Source: Colius striatus (taxonomy: Eukaryota > Chordata > Aves > Coliiformes > Coliidae). Taken from it: 64,000 nt of DNA. The notes under the pieces were generated by a model. The model worked only from the letters and a program-made list of their open reading frames with translations. It was not told the DNA's origin and did not search any database. The first letter of the stretch is position 1; each line of letters opens with the position of its first letter. The DNA lies in the NCBI RefSeq assembly GCF_028858725.1, contig NC_084774.1, forward strand, positions 8,592,001 to 8,656,000, read 5' to 3'. Both the position numbers and the translations under genes were made by a program. Of this stretch, positions 49,701 through 60,800 are shown piece after piece.

Positions 49701-49970
49701 GGGAGCAGGGAAGCAGCCCCAGGGTCAATCCCAGAGCCTGCGACGGGGCTGAGAGTTGCAGGAGCGGCACAGCCCCAGAACCCTCAGCCTGGTACTGCTG
49801 CGGGTGAGTGATGCACAGCTGGGAGTGGGCAATGCACAGCTGCTACAGGCGAGCCCCCCCTGCACGTGGGTGCTGCACCCCTGGGGTGCAGGCGACGCGG
49901 GCAGAGCATCAGCGTGGGGTGTTGAGCCAAACCACCGCTCTGTGCCCAGGCTTCGCTCCCCGGGGTGCCC
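43770..49970. other. Intergenic spacer SLC52A3-FAM110A
   Basis: 6 kb of GC-rich DNA without a supported protein gene. It contains one LTR fossil (45,022-45,219) and a CpG-rich stretch near 46,140-46,330 that could be a distal regulatory block. It also has donor-like GTGAGT sites near 49,256 and 49,804 that might bound FAM110A 5' non-coding exons. Confidence 0.5.
45022..45219 (+). mobile_element. Solo LTR fossil of an avian endogenous retrovirus
   Basis: Opens with the hallmark TGCTGTGGTTTAACCCC and closes with GAAAATTAACTCTATGCCAG followed by CCAAACCAGTACA, the two ends of a well-known avian LTR family (TguLTR5-like by memory). It is clearly shorter than full-length copies, so it is a broken remnant. 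Orientation plus. No retroviral genes are nearby. Age looks moderate. Confidence 0.8.
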
Positions 49971-49999
49971 GAACCGAGGCCAAAATCCCATTCCCCAGC

Positions 50000-50110
50000 A
50001 GCCCCATTGGCCCGGGCAGGTTTTGAAGCAGGCTCGGTGCGCGGATTGGCCGGGGGCCGTGGCGGGGAGGTCCCGGCGGCGGCGGAGGCGGGGCCGCTGC
50101 CTTCAAATAG
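50000..50110 (+). promoter_or_regulatory. FAM110A: FAM110A proximal promoter with CCAAT boxes and CHR-like sites
   Basis: Two inverted CCAAT boxes (ATTGG at 50,006-50,010 and 50,045-50,049), TTTGAA at 50,022-50,027 and its complement TTCAAA at 50,102-50,107, upstream of the coding exon in a CpG-rich setting. NF-Y plus CHR sites are the usual layout of G2/M-expressed genes. Function is inferred. Confidence 0.45.
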
Positions 50111-50244
50111 CACAAACCCAGCTCGGGCGCTGCAGCCGGTGTGATCTCACGGAGCTCTGGGCGCGCTTTGTCTGCGGCGCTGACACCTCACACCGACCTC
50201 TCTCCGCAGCCCACGGCCCGTGAGCCCCGGGGCCGGCGCGGACG

Positions 50245-51246
50245 ATGCCCGTCGAGGCGCTGCAAGCCGGAGACGCCATGAAAGGGATGAGGGCGCCGGC
50301 CCCCTTCGCCTCGGCCATGTCCGTCCGCATCCTGCGCAAGGGCCCCGCGTATTTCCACCGGCACGCCGAGCCCGGCGCCGCGAAGCCCAGCGCGGTGGAG
50401 AGGCTGGAGGCCGACAAGGCCAAGTACGTGAAGAGCCAGCGTGTCGCCAGCACCAAGCAGGAGCCGGTGAAGCCGCCGCTGCTCAAGCAGCCCCTGTTCA
50501 CGCCGGGGGTGCGCCGGGCCGTGCTCGCCCCCAGCCGCAGGGTGACCCCGGCGTCGCGCCGGGCCGAGGCCAGCGGCCCCAAGGCCTCCCTCGATCTGGA
50601 GATCCTCAACAACCTCATCAACCTCTGCGACAGCCCCTTCCCCAAAGCGGAGAGCCCGCTGGGCCGGGAGTGCAAGCGGAGGGCGGAGGAGCCGCTGGTG
50701 CCGGCCGCCGGGGCGGAGGGTGCCGGAAAGCCGCCGGGGAGCCCTGCTGCCGCCAAACCCCCCGGCAGCGTGGCCGTGCGAAGGGTGGATGTCCGTCCCT
50801 GCGGCTCTCCGCGGGGCCGGATGACGCCAGTGCCCGCGTCCCCCGTCCCGACTGGGCTGCCCGCGACCCCATCCCGGAGCTCTCCCTCCCGCCGGCAGCC
50901 GCTGCTGCACCGCTCCAAGTCGGACCTGAGCGACCGGCTCTCGCGGGCCACCGCCGACCTGGAACGCTTCTTCAACTACTGCGGGCTGGACCCTGAGGAG
51001 CTGCAGGACGTGGGTGCCGAGCGCTTCGCCCGCGCCAGCTCCGACATCGTGTCACTCAAGTTGCCCAGCGTGAGCACGGGCAGCTCGGAGGGTGGCCGCT
51101 CGCCGCCCAGCGCCGCCACGCCGGAGGGACGGCCCCCCGAGCGCGTGCCCTACGGCATCTCCGTCGTGGAGCGCAATGCCCGTGTCATCAAGTGGCTGTA
51201 CGGGCTGCGCCAGGCCCGCGAGCCGCAGCGGGTCTCGGATGTGTAG
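50245..51246 (+). CDS. FAM110A: FAM110A, centrosome/spindle-associated protein
   Basis: Single coding exon of 333 codons with stop at 51,244-51,246; human FAM110A is about 295 aa. The family locates to centrosomes and spindle poles, and FAM110A has been linked to mitosis. Seen: the conserved N-terminal block [19 protein letters not shown], then [15 protein letters not shown] and VLAPSRRV; the motif [18 protein letters not shown]; the signature VRRVDVRP; a central block [20 protein letters not shown] followed by [24 protein letters not shown]; and the C-terminal block [20 protein letters not shown]. An acceptor-like CTCTCCGCAG at 50,208, just upstream, suggests that 5' non-coding exons can splice in. 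The ATG chosen ([15 protein letters not shown]) matches the human MPV start. No damage is seen. Confidence 0.96.
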   Translation: MPVEALQAGDAMKGMRAPAPFASAMSVRILRKGPAYFHRHAEPGAAKPSAVERLEADKAKYVKSQRVASTKQEPVKPPLLKQPLFTPGVRRAVLAPSRRVTPASRRAEASGPKASLDLEILNNLINLCDSPFPKAESPLGRECKRRAEEPLVPAAGAEGAGKPPGSPAAAKPPGSVAVRRVDVRPCGSPRGRMTPVPASPVPTGLPATPSRSSPSRRQPLLHRSKSDLSDRLSRATADLERFFNYCGLDPEELQDVGAERFARASSDIVSLKLPSVSTGSSEGGRSPPSAATPEGRPPERVPYGISVVERNARVIKWLYGLRQAREPQRVSDV

Positions 51247-51687
51247 CGGTGCCGGGTGAGAGAGCGCGGGCTGTGCCCCGGGAGGAGCAGGGACCTCTCG
51301 GTGGTGACAGGACTGTTGAACTCGGCCTGCTCTTGTTTCCTGATGCTGCAGAGGCGCTGGCACAGCCCTGGTGTGGTGGCTGGGCATCCTTCCTCCTGGC
51401 TCTGGCTCTGTCGGACCCCCTCAGCTGACAGCCAGGTCCCTGCGGGCTCATGGGAGGACACAGGACACGTGTCTCCGGGTGCACAACTGGTCCCTGACAC
51501 CCTCCTCTCGCCCACTCCAGTGGTTGGCCTCTGTGCCCTGCTGCAAGCTTCCACCTGCAAGAAGCACCCAAGGGGCTGGTTGCCCCCTGCACAGGACAGG
51601 AGAAGCTGCCCCCCTGCAGTCCCCACTGAGGGCACTTCACTGCCTGGGGTGGGGGCTGTATCCTGATGGCTCCATCTTCTTGCTGGC

Positions 51688-51723
<36 letters not shown>

Positions 51724-51850
51724 GGTGGGTGGGTGGGTGCCAGTGGGCACAGCCCTGGGCACGCTGGGCCCTTGTATTTATTAAGATGACGATTGTTGGT
51801 CTTTTCCTCGTTTCTACTGTTTCTCTGATGTTTGATCTGTAAATAACAAC
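51247..51850 (+). other. FAM110A: Probable FAM110A 3' UTR
   Basis: Sequence after the FAM110A stop. It includes the GT/GGGT repeat and an AT-richer tail near 51,770-51,855. No plain AATAAA is seen on the plus strand, so the end is uncertain. Confidence 0.45.
51687..51739 (+). repeat. (GT)n-(GGGT)n tract with a strong G-quadruplex motif
   Basis: About 14 GT units followed by six GGG runs separated by single T bases (51,715-51,737). It lies in the FAM110A 3' UTR sense strand. Confidence 0.95.
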
Positions 51851-51871
51851 AATAGCACCAGCACAAGGGGG

Positions 51872-51877
51872 TTTATT
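51872..51877 (-). terminator. Minus-strand polyadenylation signal facing FAM110A
   Basis: AATAAA on the minus strand at the FAM110A 3' side. It could end a long ANGPT4 3' UTR or an unknown minus transcript. Weak evidence. Confidence 0.25.
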
Positions 51878-51879
51878 GA

Positions 51880-54710
51880 ATCTCTGCGTTGGAGCTGGGG
51901 GAGGTGCTGTCTCCAGGCACTGGTGGGGGTTGGGATGGGGCAGGGACCCGTGGGGTGCCTGTGGCTTGGCAGGGCTGGGGGCCTGTGCCAGCGCGGGAGC
52001 CGGCAGGCATGGCACAGCCAGCGGTTGGGTCTGGCAGGTCCCGGCAGAGCCGCAGCCGCTGGGATTCCCCTCGGTGCCCTCCCCGGCTCTGGCACAGTAC
52101 GGCAGAGCCCCGGCTGAGATGGGGGCGGCGATAGCAGAGACCTCCCAGGCAGGCTGGGGAGCTGCAGGGATGAAAGTGAGTGCAGGGAGTGCTTTGAAGA
52201 TGAAAAGCTGCTGTGTGTTACCCCTGGGGCTCCTTGTGCTGCTGCCGCATCCCACGCAGGCAGGTGGCTGCTGGGGAAGGTGACACCAAAGCCACCGGTG
52301 CCTGCACTCAGGGAACCCTGCTTGGACACCAGCTCTGCAGCTGCCTCCCCCGGCTTTGGCTGTGGCAGTGGGGCTGTGGCCTCAAGCAGCTCCACACGTG
52401 CAGGTGGGCAGCCTGCCTGGCACAGGTGAGTCTTGGCACCATGTGCATGGTGGTGGTGACAGGCCAGGGGAGAAGGTCCAGCCACCCACCCCAGGGCTGC
52501 AGCTTTTACCACTTCCCCTGGCTCAGCCCTGGCTTAGGGGCAGCACTGGGGCTCCCCATCCATCCTGCACTCAAGGTCCTCAAACAAGTTCTCATGGGGA
52601 TAAAGTATTTCCAACCACAGCCCAGCACCTGCACAGTGCCCAGGGTGCAGGATGTGTCTCCCTGGGGTACAGGCAGGACACAGGGACTGTGTCTGGCCTG
52701 TGAGTCAGGCTCCAAAGTGGGCTGGGGAGGAAATATGCACCCAAAGGATCCTTAATGGCAGCACATGGAGCGTCAGCTGCTTCCCTGAGGAGCCAGAACC
52801 CACGGAGCCTGGGGCACCCGCTCCGGATAGGCTTCACCCTGGGGGAAAGCTCTGTGGGAGCTGCAGCCCCAGGCCTGGTTGTGCTGCTGGATTCCTCAGC
52901 CTGGCGTGTCCTAGGCTTGGTCTAAATTTGCTGCTACTGCCAAGGAGTTGTGGGGAGGTGGGGGAGGAGCCTTCAGCCAGGCACAGGGTCAGCAGCCGCT
53001 GTGGCCCCTCAGTGTGGTTCTGGTGTGGCCAGGATGTGCTGTGGCTGTGTGGCCATCCCAAACCTGTGTGCTCACATGCCTGTGTGTGTGCTCACATGCC
53101 TGTGTGTGTGCTCACATGCCTGTGTGTGTGCTCACATGCCTGTGTGTGTCCGTGTGCACATGCAGGGATAGGAGGAGCAGTGTTCCCCAACCAAGAGCCT
53201 TCACCTGAGCTCTGCACAAAGTCATGGCAGAGCCATGGTGAGGGGCTGTGTGTCCCGCCCCGGGAATGCTCCCCCCTGGCATGTGACAGCTGGACAGCCC
53301 TGGATCACTTTCCCTGGCAGCTGCCTCTCAGTGGCTCCGGTGTCGCTGTGGGTGTGCAGCCACAGCTGAGCCCGTCACTTACTCCTTGGGAGGAGGGGGG
53401 GTGTCCATGCCCCTCACCCCTCCATGCTGGGGTCTCCCATGGGTGCCCCACGCTCAGGTAGCTGCAGGTGTGCAGCTGGCAGAGACAGCACAGCAGCAGC
53501 AGCCCGGGTTGGGAGCCAGGCTCATGGGGCGGTTGCCACCTGCCCTGCAGCTCGCTGGGAATGGGGAGAGGCTCCTGGGCAGCCCCCACACCCTGTATTT
53601 TCCATGTTTTAATTATTGTGCTTAATGAGCAGCCTCTGGAAGTGCTCCAGCTACGTCAAGGGCTTTAATCACTGTTAATTAGGAATGCCTTGGGATGGCA
53701 GGGCCCTGGGAGGCTCCTGCACTGTCCTTGCCACCATCCTGTTGTGGGGGACACCGTGTCCCTGCATCTCTTGTCCCATGCTGGAGTATGAGCTCTGTCC
53801 TCCAGGAGCTGTGGCAGGGAGTAAGTGGCAATGGAGGGTGTACTGGCACCTCTGCTCTGCAGGGTCTCTGCTGTCACCCACTGCCTGGAGTGAGGAGGAC
53901 AGGTTTTGGGGAGAGAGGTACAGGGGTGCCTGGGGGGTCATGGAGGCAGCAAGTCCCTGATAGCTGCCACTGTTGCTGCCAGTCACAGCCCCCTCCTCAC
54001 CTGTGACCCCTCAAACCCATCCTGCCCATCCCAGAGCCTTGCCAGCCCCCTGTTGGTGCAGCCTCCCCAGCAAGCACCTTCCAGCCCAGGGCTGGTCCCC
54101 CAAGGTCCCCAAAGCCACTCCCCTGCTCCCTCTGTCCATCCTGGGGGCTGGGTACACCGACCCCCACCCTGCTGTGCATGGGGACAGTGGCTCTGGCCAT
54201 TCCCTCAGGAGGGGGCAGCCTGTGCCCCCCCCCACGGCCGTGGTGAGGGAGGATGGATGGCACTGGCCCCTCACCCTCCTGAGGGTCCCTGTCCCCCTCA
54301 GCTCCCCTAATCCTGCAGGGGAGCAGGGCAGTGGGAGCTTTGCAATGTCCCAAACCAGCAAAGGCAGAGCCCCAGCTGTGCCTTGCAGCCTGGCTGGGTG
54401 TGCAGGGGGTCCCTTGGGGGCTCAGACATTCCTTCCCAGCACAAACGCTGGAGGCCCAGTGGAAGGATAGGGGGAGAGGCTGAGGTGGGATGGGGTGGTC
54501 CAAGTCTGCTGAAGCCCACTTCGGAGGCACAGGGTGTGGTTCAAGGCAGAGCTCCCAGCCCAGCTCCTGCAGCCCCTGGCCCCCGGTGCCGCTGCCACGG
54601 GAGAGAAATCAACAAGGGTATAAAACTGCGGAGGGAACAGCTTCCCTGCAGCAGCCAGGAGGGCTTGGTGCCCCCACGCCGTCCCTGCTCCCCATGCCAG
54701 GCTGCTGGCA
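51880..54710. other. Spacer between FAM110A and the ANGPT4 stop codon
   Basis: No protein gene is supported. It holds the 20-bp repeat at 53,071-53,150 and two ATTAAA hexamers on the minus strand near 53,607 and 53,664. Part of this may be ANGPT4 3' UTR. Confidence 0.5.
53071..53150. repeat. 20-bp tandem repeat (CTCACATGCCTGTGTGTGTG)
   Basis: Four nearly perfect units in a row, of which the last drifts into a TGTGTCCGTGTG tail. Confidence 0.95.
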
Positions 54711-54711
54711 C

Positions 54712-54872
54712 CTAGAAGCCGGCGGGTCGGATCAGCATGCGGGTGCCCTTCAGGGAGTAGCTGGGGCCCTGGAAGTGGTGCCAGCGGATGCCGTTGAGCT
54801 TGCGGATGTTGTGCCGTGCCGGGTAGTAGATGCCGTTCAGGTTCGAGAGGCCACAGGCATCGAACCACCAGC
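54712..54872 (-). CDS. ANGPT4: ANGPT4 coding exon 9
   Basis: [20 protein letters not shown] through RPAGF-stop (TAG at 54,714-54,712). Confidence 0.95.
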
Positions 54873-57800
54873 CTGTGAGGAGGGAGCAGGACGGGAGAGT
54901 GGCATCCTGTGGGTGTTAAGTGGGTGTCAATCCCCCCCGTCCGTCCCCCCTCCATCCCTGCCCGCTCTCACCTCCGGACAGCATCTGGGCACACTTGCAG
55001 AGGCAGTTGTCGTTGTCGGCGTCGCGGGTGCTGAAGCGGGTGCCCTGCAGTGCCAGGCCGCTCTGCTGCCCGGCTGTGCCGCTGTAATCCTGCAGCGACA
55101 GCCTGTGCCCGGCGTGGCCACGGCCACCGTCAGTGCAGATGGATGGGGGGTGGGCACACAGCCCCTCAGCTCTGCTCAGGGTGGGGGGTGGGGGAGCAAA
55201 GGCCGTGGGATGCCGCCGGCTGAGCAAGGGCCAGCACAGAGGGATGCAGGCACAGATCCTGCAGTTCCAGCTGGGCTTGGAGGACTTGTCCTGGGGGAGT
55301 CCCCAGAGGTGGGTGTGATGCTGCGCTGGGACAGAGGACCCCCCTAGTCGAGGCTCCTCCTGTCCTCTCTGCTGGGGACTGAGCAGAGGATGCAAAGGGC
55401 AGGGGATCTCTGGGGACTGGTCCCATCTCCAGCCCAGCACCAAAGCACCCAGCTGCCCCCTCACCCTCCTGCTCGTAGCCAGGCTTAGGCTCCTGGGGAC
55501 ACACCCCCCAGCAGCCCTCTCCAGACATGGGTGGGATGCCCAGCAACCCCGGCAGGGCCTGCTGGCTATGGCTGTGCCACTCCCAAGCTGTGAGCTGCAG
55601 TGCAAGTGCCATGGTGGCACTGTGCCCAACTGGGATGGCAATGCCAGATGCAATGTCATGCACTAAACAGGAGCCTGGAGAGAGGAGTGGGTCACACAGC
55701 CATGTGAGATCCTGCAGTCCCTGGGGCCACACACACCCCCCTTCCTGGAGCACCACAGGACTGCTGACCGTGGGGCTCGGGGACAGCCAGAGGGGTTGGT
55801 GGCCACCCCCACGGTGCCTCACTCCTACCTGTAAAGCTGCCGCTCGCTGCCCAGCTGGAACTTGCCGTAGTGGGCATAGACCTGTCCCCCCTCCCAGTCC
55901 CGCAGCTCCACGCGCAGGGCGTAGGGCTCCTGGCTGCTCAGGGCGTGCACGGCCTCGTTACCCAGCCAGTACTCGCCCGCCGCGTCCCCGAAGCCCTGCA
56001 GGAGCACAACGTGGGTGGATGAGGGTGTGATTCCTGGGGCTGCCTCCCCCCAGGTGCTCCCTCTCTGCGTGGATACAGACCTGCTTGTACTCCCTCCAGC
56101 TCCTCTGGAAGCTGAGGCTGCCATTGGTGCGGAGCTGGATGACGGTCCAGCCGCCTCGGTCTGTGTCCATGTCGCAGTACGCCTGCAGCAGGGGGTGAGG
56201 GCTGGCTCAGGGGGGCTGCTGGCTGCCTCCCCTCAGCTCCACTCCGCTCAGCCCGGGTGCTGCACAGCTGCTGGAGCTTGCTGAGGGGCTGGGGAGTATC
56301 TGCTGTGCCCAGTGCTTGGCTGGGGAGCCTCTCCTCCCTCCATAGAATAACAGAATCATTTGGGTTGGAAAAGCCCTTGAAGCTCCTGCAGTCCCAACCC
56401 TGCCCTCACCCTGCCCAGCCCAGCACTGGCCCACAGCCCTCAGCACCTCAGCTCCACAGCTTTGGGATCCCTCCAGGGCTGGGCACTGCCCCAGCTCCCT
56501 GGGCAGCCTGGCACAGGGGCTGACACCCCTCTCAGGGAAACAGTTCTGCTTCAGCTCCAATCTCAACCTCCCCTGGGGCAACAGCAGCCCATTTCCTCTC
56601 ATCCTGTCATTCATTAGTGGAGAGCAGAGACCAACCCCCAGCTCACTGCAGCCTCCTGCCAGTGAGCTGTAAGGAGCCCCTGGCCAAAGGCAGGGGCAGG
56701 GACATGATGCTCCTGGGTGCTGGTGCCTTTACAATCTAAGGCCAGTGCTCACTGGGCTGGGGCTGGTGCGTGCTGGGCACTGTGGTGGGAGCCCTCTCCA
56801 GCCCGTGCTCACCTTTTTGGGCTCGCTGAGGTTGGCGATGTGGAGGGTGTAGACGCCGCTGGCGCGGATGCCAGCCCGGCGCACCGCGGCACAGTCCTGG
56901 AAGAGCTGCTCCTGCCCAGGCAGTGGGGCTGCAGCACAGAGGACGGGTGAGGCAGCAGAAACCCCGCTGCTCCCACAGCCCTGCCTGCTTTTGTTTCTCT
57001 TCCCCACTCCTTTTGATGCTTTTGTGCCCAGGGGTCCCTTCTCTCAAGGGCTGAGTGAGGCGGCTGCCACCAGCCTCAGCCCCGGGATTTGCCATGGCTG
57101 GGGATGGCATCAGGCTGGGGACTCTCCCCTGGGAGCTGGGAGCTGCTCCTTGGGTCCAACACTGGCTCACTTTGAGGCAAAGTGACCCCCTCCTGAGCTG
57201 CGCATAGAGGCCCTGCACCTTTTTGAGGGGGCTGAGGACCTCTCCTGCTGCCCATACGCCCTGGCTCACCTCTGCCCTGGGAGACGAGGCGCACCAGGCT
57301 CTGCACTGACTGGAGGAGCTGGAGCTGCTGGCGCTGGAGCAGGCTGGCATTGGCGTTGGCAGCCACCAGAGACTTCTCCAGCTCCTCGATGGTGCCGCTT
57401 TGCCGGCTCACCAGGCGCTGCAGCTTCTCCTTCTCTGAGCGGGCTCCTGCCAGCTCCGCCTGGTGCTTTGTCTCCATGTCCAGCACCCGCACCTCCAGGA
57501 TGCTGCAAGGGGGAGGCAGCAGTGTCGAGGGGACTGTGCCCGTGCTGAGCAGCCAGGCAGGGCGTGGGCAGCAGAGCAGCCCCAGCTGCGGTCCCGTTGC
57601 ACGTCTGTGAGAGCCCAGAGCTGTCCCTACGGAATCACACCTGCCTGGCACCCCTGGGACTTGCTTTGTGACAGGAAACCAAAGCCTGAGGGGTTGTGCT
57701 GGGTCTGTGCAACCCCCAAAGGACCCCAGCCAACCCCTGGAGGGATTCAAGCCCCCTGGGGTGTGAGGGACCAACCTCCCCCAGGGTTTGAGGGCTGCAG

Positions 57801-60800
57801 GGGTCCCCGTGTTGCCCCAGGCCCTACTTGTTCCTGTTCTGCAGCTTGTGGATCTCATTTGTCTGCAGCAGCAGCTGTTTCTCCAGCTTGATGGTGGACA
57901 GGGAGTTCTCCTGCAGCTGCATCTCAATGCGTGACGTCTGGTTCAGGACCTGCCCAGGGAGGGGAGAAGGAGCTTCAGTGTGAGCAGCCGGGGCCACACC
58001 ATGGTGTCACCGGGCTGGCAGCTCCCTGGCACGTGGCCCTGGCACCTCTGCACATTGGTACATGCATCACCTCGGGGTGATGGTCCCAGGGTTGGTGGGG
58101 ACGTGGGGACACGTGTGCCACGGTGCCCCGGCCACCCACCGCCTCTACCTGGGCCTCCACGTCGGTGAGCTTGCGGCTCTGCTCGGCGCTCTGGTTGAGG
58201 AGGCTGCTGCCGATCTCCAGCATGGTGGCTGTCTGGTTCTGCACCGCCGTCTGCTGCAGCTGCACCATCGCCGGCTTCATGCCCGTCTGGATGTAACTCT
58301 CCAGCTGCAGAGGCGAGTGGCTCATCTGGGGAGCTCACCGGGGTCCCCCCTCAGCCCAGCCCAGCCCAGCCCAGCCCGGCACAGCTCTGCACAGCCCCCA
58401 GGCACAGCCCTGCGAGCCTTCCAGCGTGCCACGATCCACCTTGGAGCCCTTTGAAGCTTATCGGGAGGACAGGGAGCAGGGCAGCCCCTTCAGAACCAGC
58501 TGCCAACACTCCCGGGCTGCGGTGCCAGCCGGGACCTGGCACGGGCTCGCGTGTGTGCCCGGCTCTGCTGGCGAGCCGGGGCCGTGCAGGGCGCACCCGG
58601 CACTGACTTCGGCATCAGCTCCCAGCCGCCGGCTTCCCGAGGCCAGGGCTGTGGACGGTGGGTGCTGGGGAAGCGCCGGGGGCTGGGAAGCTGCCGGGTG
58701 CAGCCGCAGCTGAGATGTCGCTTCCGTTTTCCCAGCCCGCGGGGCAGCCGCTTTCCCAAAGGCTTTTTCTATTTCTGGCCGTGAGGTTCCCGTTCGGCCC
58801 CTCCCCGGGGCACCGGCCTCGGCGGGGGCACATCCCGGGCGGGGGCCGGGGGCAGCGGGAGGGGCCGCGCAGCCGCCCACGCTGGGAAAGAGGCCCCGGG
58901 CTGGGCAGCCAGCCCCCGGCACCCCACAGACCCCCCCACGGGGAGATCCTGCTCCCGGCCCCACACCCCCCTGCATCCCGCTGGACCGGGAGCGACTGGC
59001 CCAGGTGAGATGCTGCTCTCTGGGTGGGACGATGGGCAGAGAGCAGGGCTGGGGTGCTCTGCACAGGAGTGGGGCCAGCAGCAGTGGCAGGATGCTCAGC
59101 ACCATGGCAGCACCAGGCAGCAGTGCCAGGACGCTCAGCACAATGGCAGAGCCAGGCAGCATGCAGGATGCTCAGCACCATGGCAGCAACAGGCAGCAGT
59201 GGCAGGATGCTCAGCACCATGGCAGCACCAGGCAGCAGTGCCAGGACACTCAGCACCATGGCAGCACCAGGCAGCAGTGCCAGGATGCTCAGCACCATGG
59301 CAGAGCCAGGCAGCATGCAGGATGCTCAGCACCATGCCAATGCCAGGCAGCAGTGGCAGGATGCTCACTACCATGGCAGCACCAGGCAGCAGTGGCAGGA
59401 TGCTCAGCACCATGGCAGCACCAGGCAGCAGTGCCAAGATTCTCAGCACCATGGCAGTACCAGACAGCAGTGCCAGGATGCTCAGCACCATGGCAGCACC
59501 AGGCAGCAGTGCCAGGACACTCAGCACCATGGCAGAGCCAGGCAGCAAGAAGGATGCTCAGCACCATGGCAGGAGCAGGCAGCAGTGCCAGGATTCTCAG
59601 CACCATGACAGCACCAGACAGCAGTGCCAGGATGCTCAGCACCATGGCAGGAGCAGGTAGCAGTGCCAGGATTCTCGACACAGGAGCTGAGCTGGCAGCA
59701 GGCCGAGGCACAGGGCTCTGCCCTGCACTTGTTTGTGCATGATGAAATCTCGCTGGCAGGGGCAAGGCTCGTTCCCTCCTCCCCAGAACTGTGCAGGGAC
59801 ACAGCTCTCACCCCCACCATGAGCTCCCACAGGGGCTGGATGGGACCCTGGGCTCTGCACCCCAATTGCCTGTACCCACTTCCCTGGGGCTTTTCCCTCC
59901 TCCCACGGGGAGTGAGCAGGGAAAGGTCGGAGAGCTGGGTCTGGAAAATATTTCCCCGAGCTGAGTGATTGCTGGAGAGTTTCCCTTTAACCAGGTCGTT
60001 AATCTTGTTGCCTCACAGGGCTCAGGGAGGCCTTTTCTCCTTCACAACCTCGCCTTTTTTTAAAAACAAACATATCTGGGTGCCCCAGGGCAGCACATAC
60101 CCGTGGAAAAGGTCAGGCTGGCACGGGCAGGGCTGAGCACAGCCAGAGAAACAGCCCCAGCTCCTGGCCCTGGCAGCTCCTTGCAGTGAGCTGGGGCTGG
60201 AAGGGGGCACAGTGTCCCCTTCACCCCATGGCTGCTCAGATTTGGGGGTTCCTATCAGCCTCTTTCTTTCCCAAGAAGGGCAGAGTGGCTGTAGGGGGGG
60301 CTGGTGATGGGGATCACCTCAAAATGCTGCCCTGGAGCAGGAGGGACCCTGGCCACCCCACTGTCCCACTGCCACTGCCCACATCTGAATGGTCCTGTGC
60401 CACCCTCTTGCAGCCACATCCCTCCCCTGTCCTTGTCTCCATCCTGTCCTGGCATTTCTGAGCATCCCAAAAGCTCTGTCTGATGGGGGAGGCAGGGCCA
60501 GAGGTGGAGGGAAAGTCCCCCACTCACTGTCTGCACCTATGCCAGGATGAGCAGCACCAGCACCACCCAGAGCTGACAACCTGCCCCACTGGGGACCTCA
60601 CTCCAACCCAGCAACCCCCCCCCCCCCCAGCCCTGGCAGCACCATCAAATGTTTGTATTTAACCTAAAATCCATTCCTCCTGTGACAGGAACCGCTGAAG
60701 GGATGGTGAGCAGGAGCCACATGTCCTCACCATGTCCCTGGCCCTCCCAGCCAGGTGGTTGGGGGCTCCTGGGGGAGGTGGGTGCTGGGGGTGTCCCAGG

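Noticed and set aside
53071-53208. Cysteine-rich repeat peptide frame (CVCSHACVCAHMP-type)
   Set aside because: Translation of the 20-bp CTCACATGCC-GT repeat; no start context or gene structure.
59005-59742. 245-codon and other frames with [10 protein letters not shown]-type repeats
   Set aside because: A direct result of the 39-bp intronic minisatellite.
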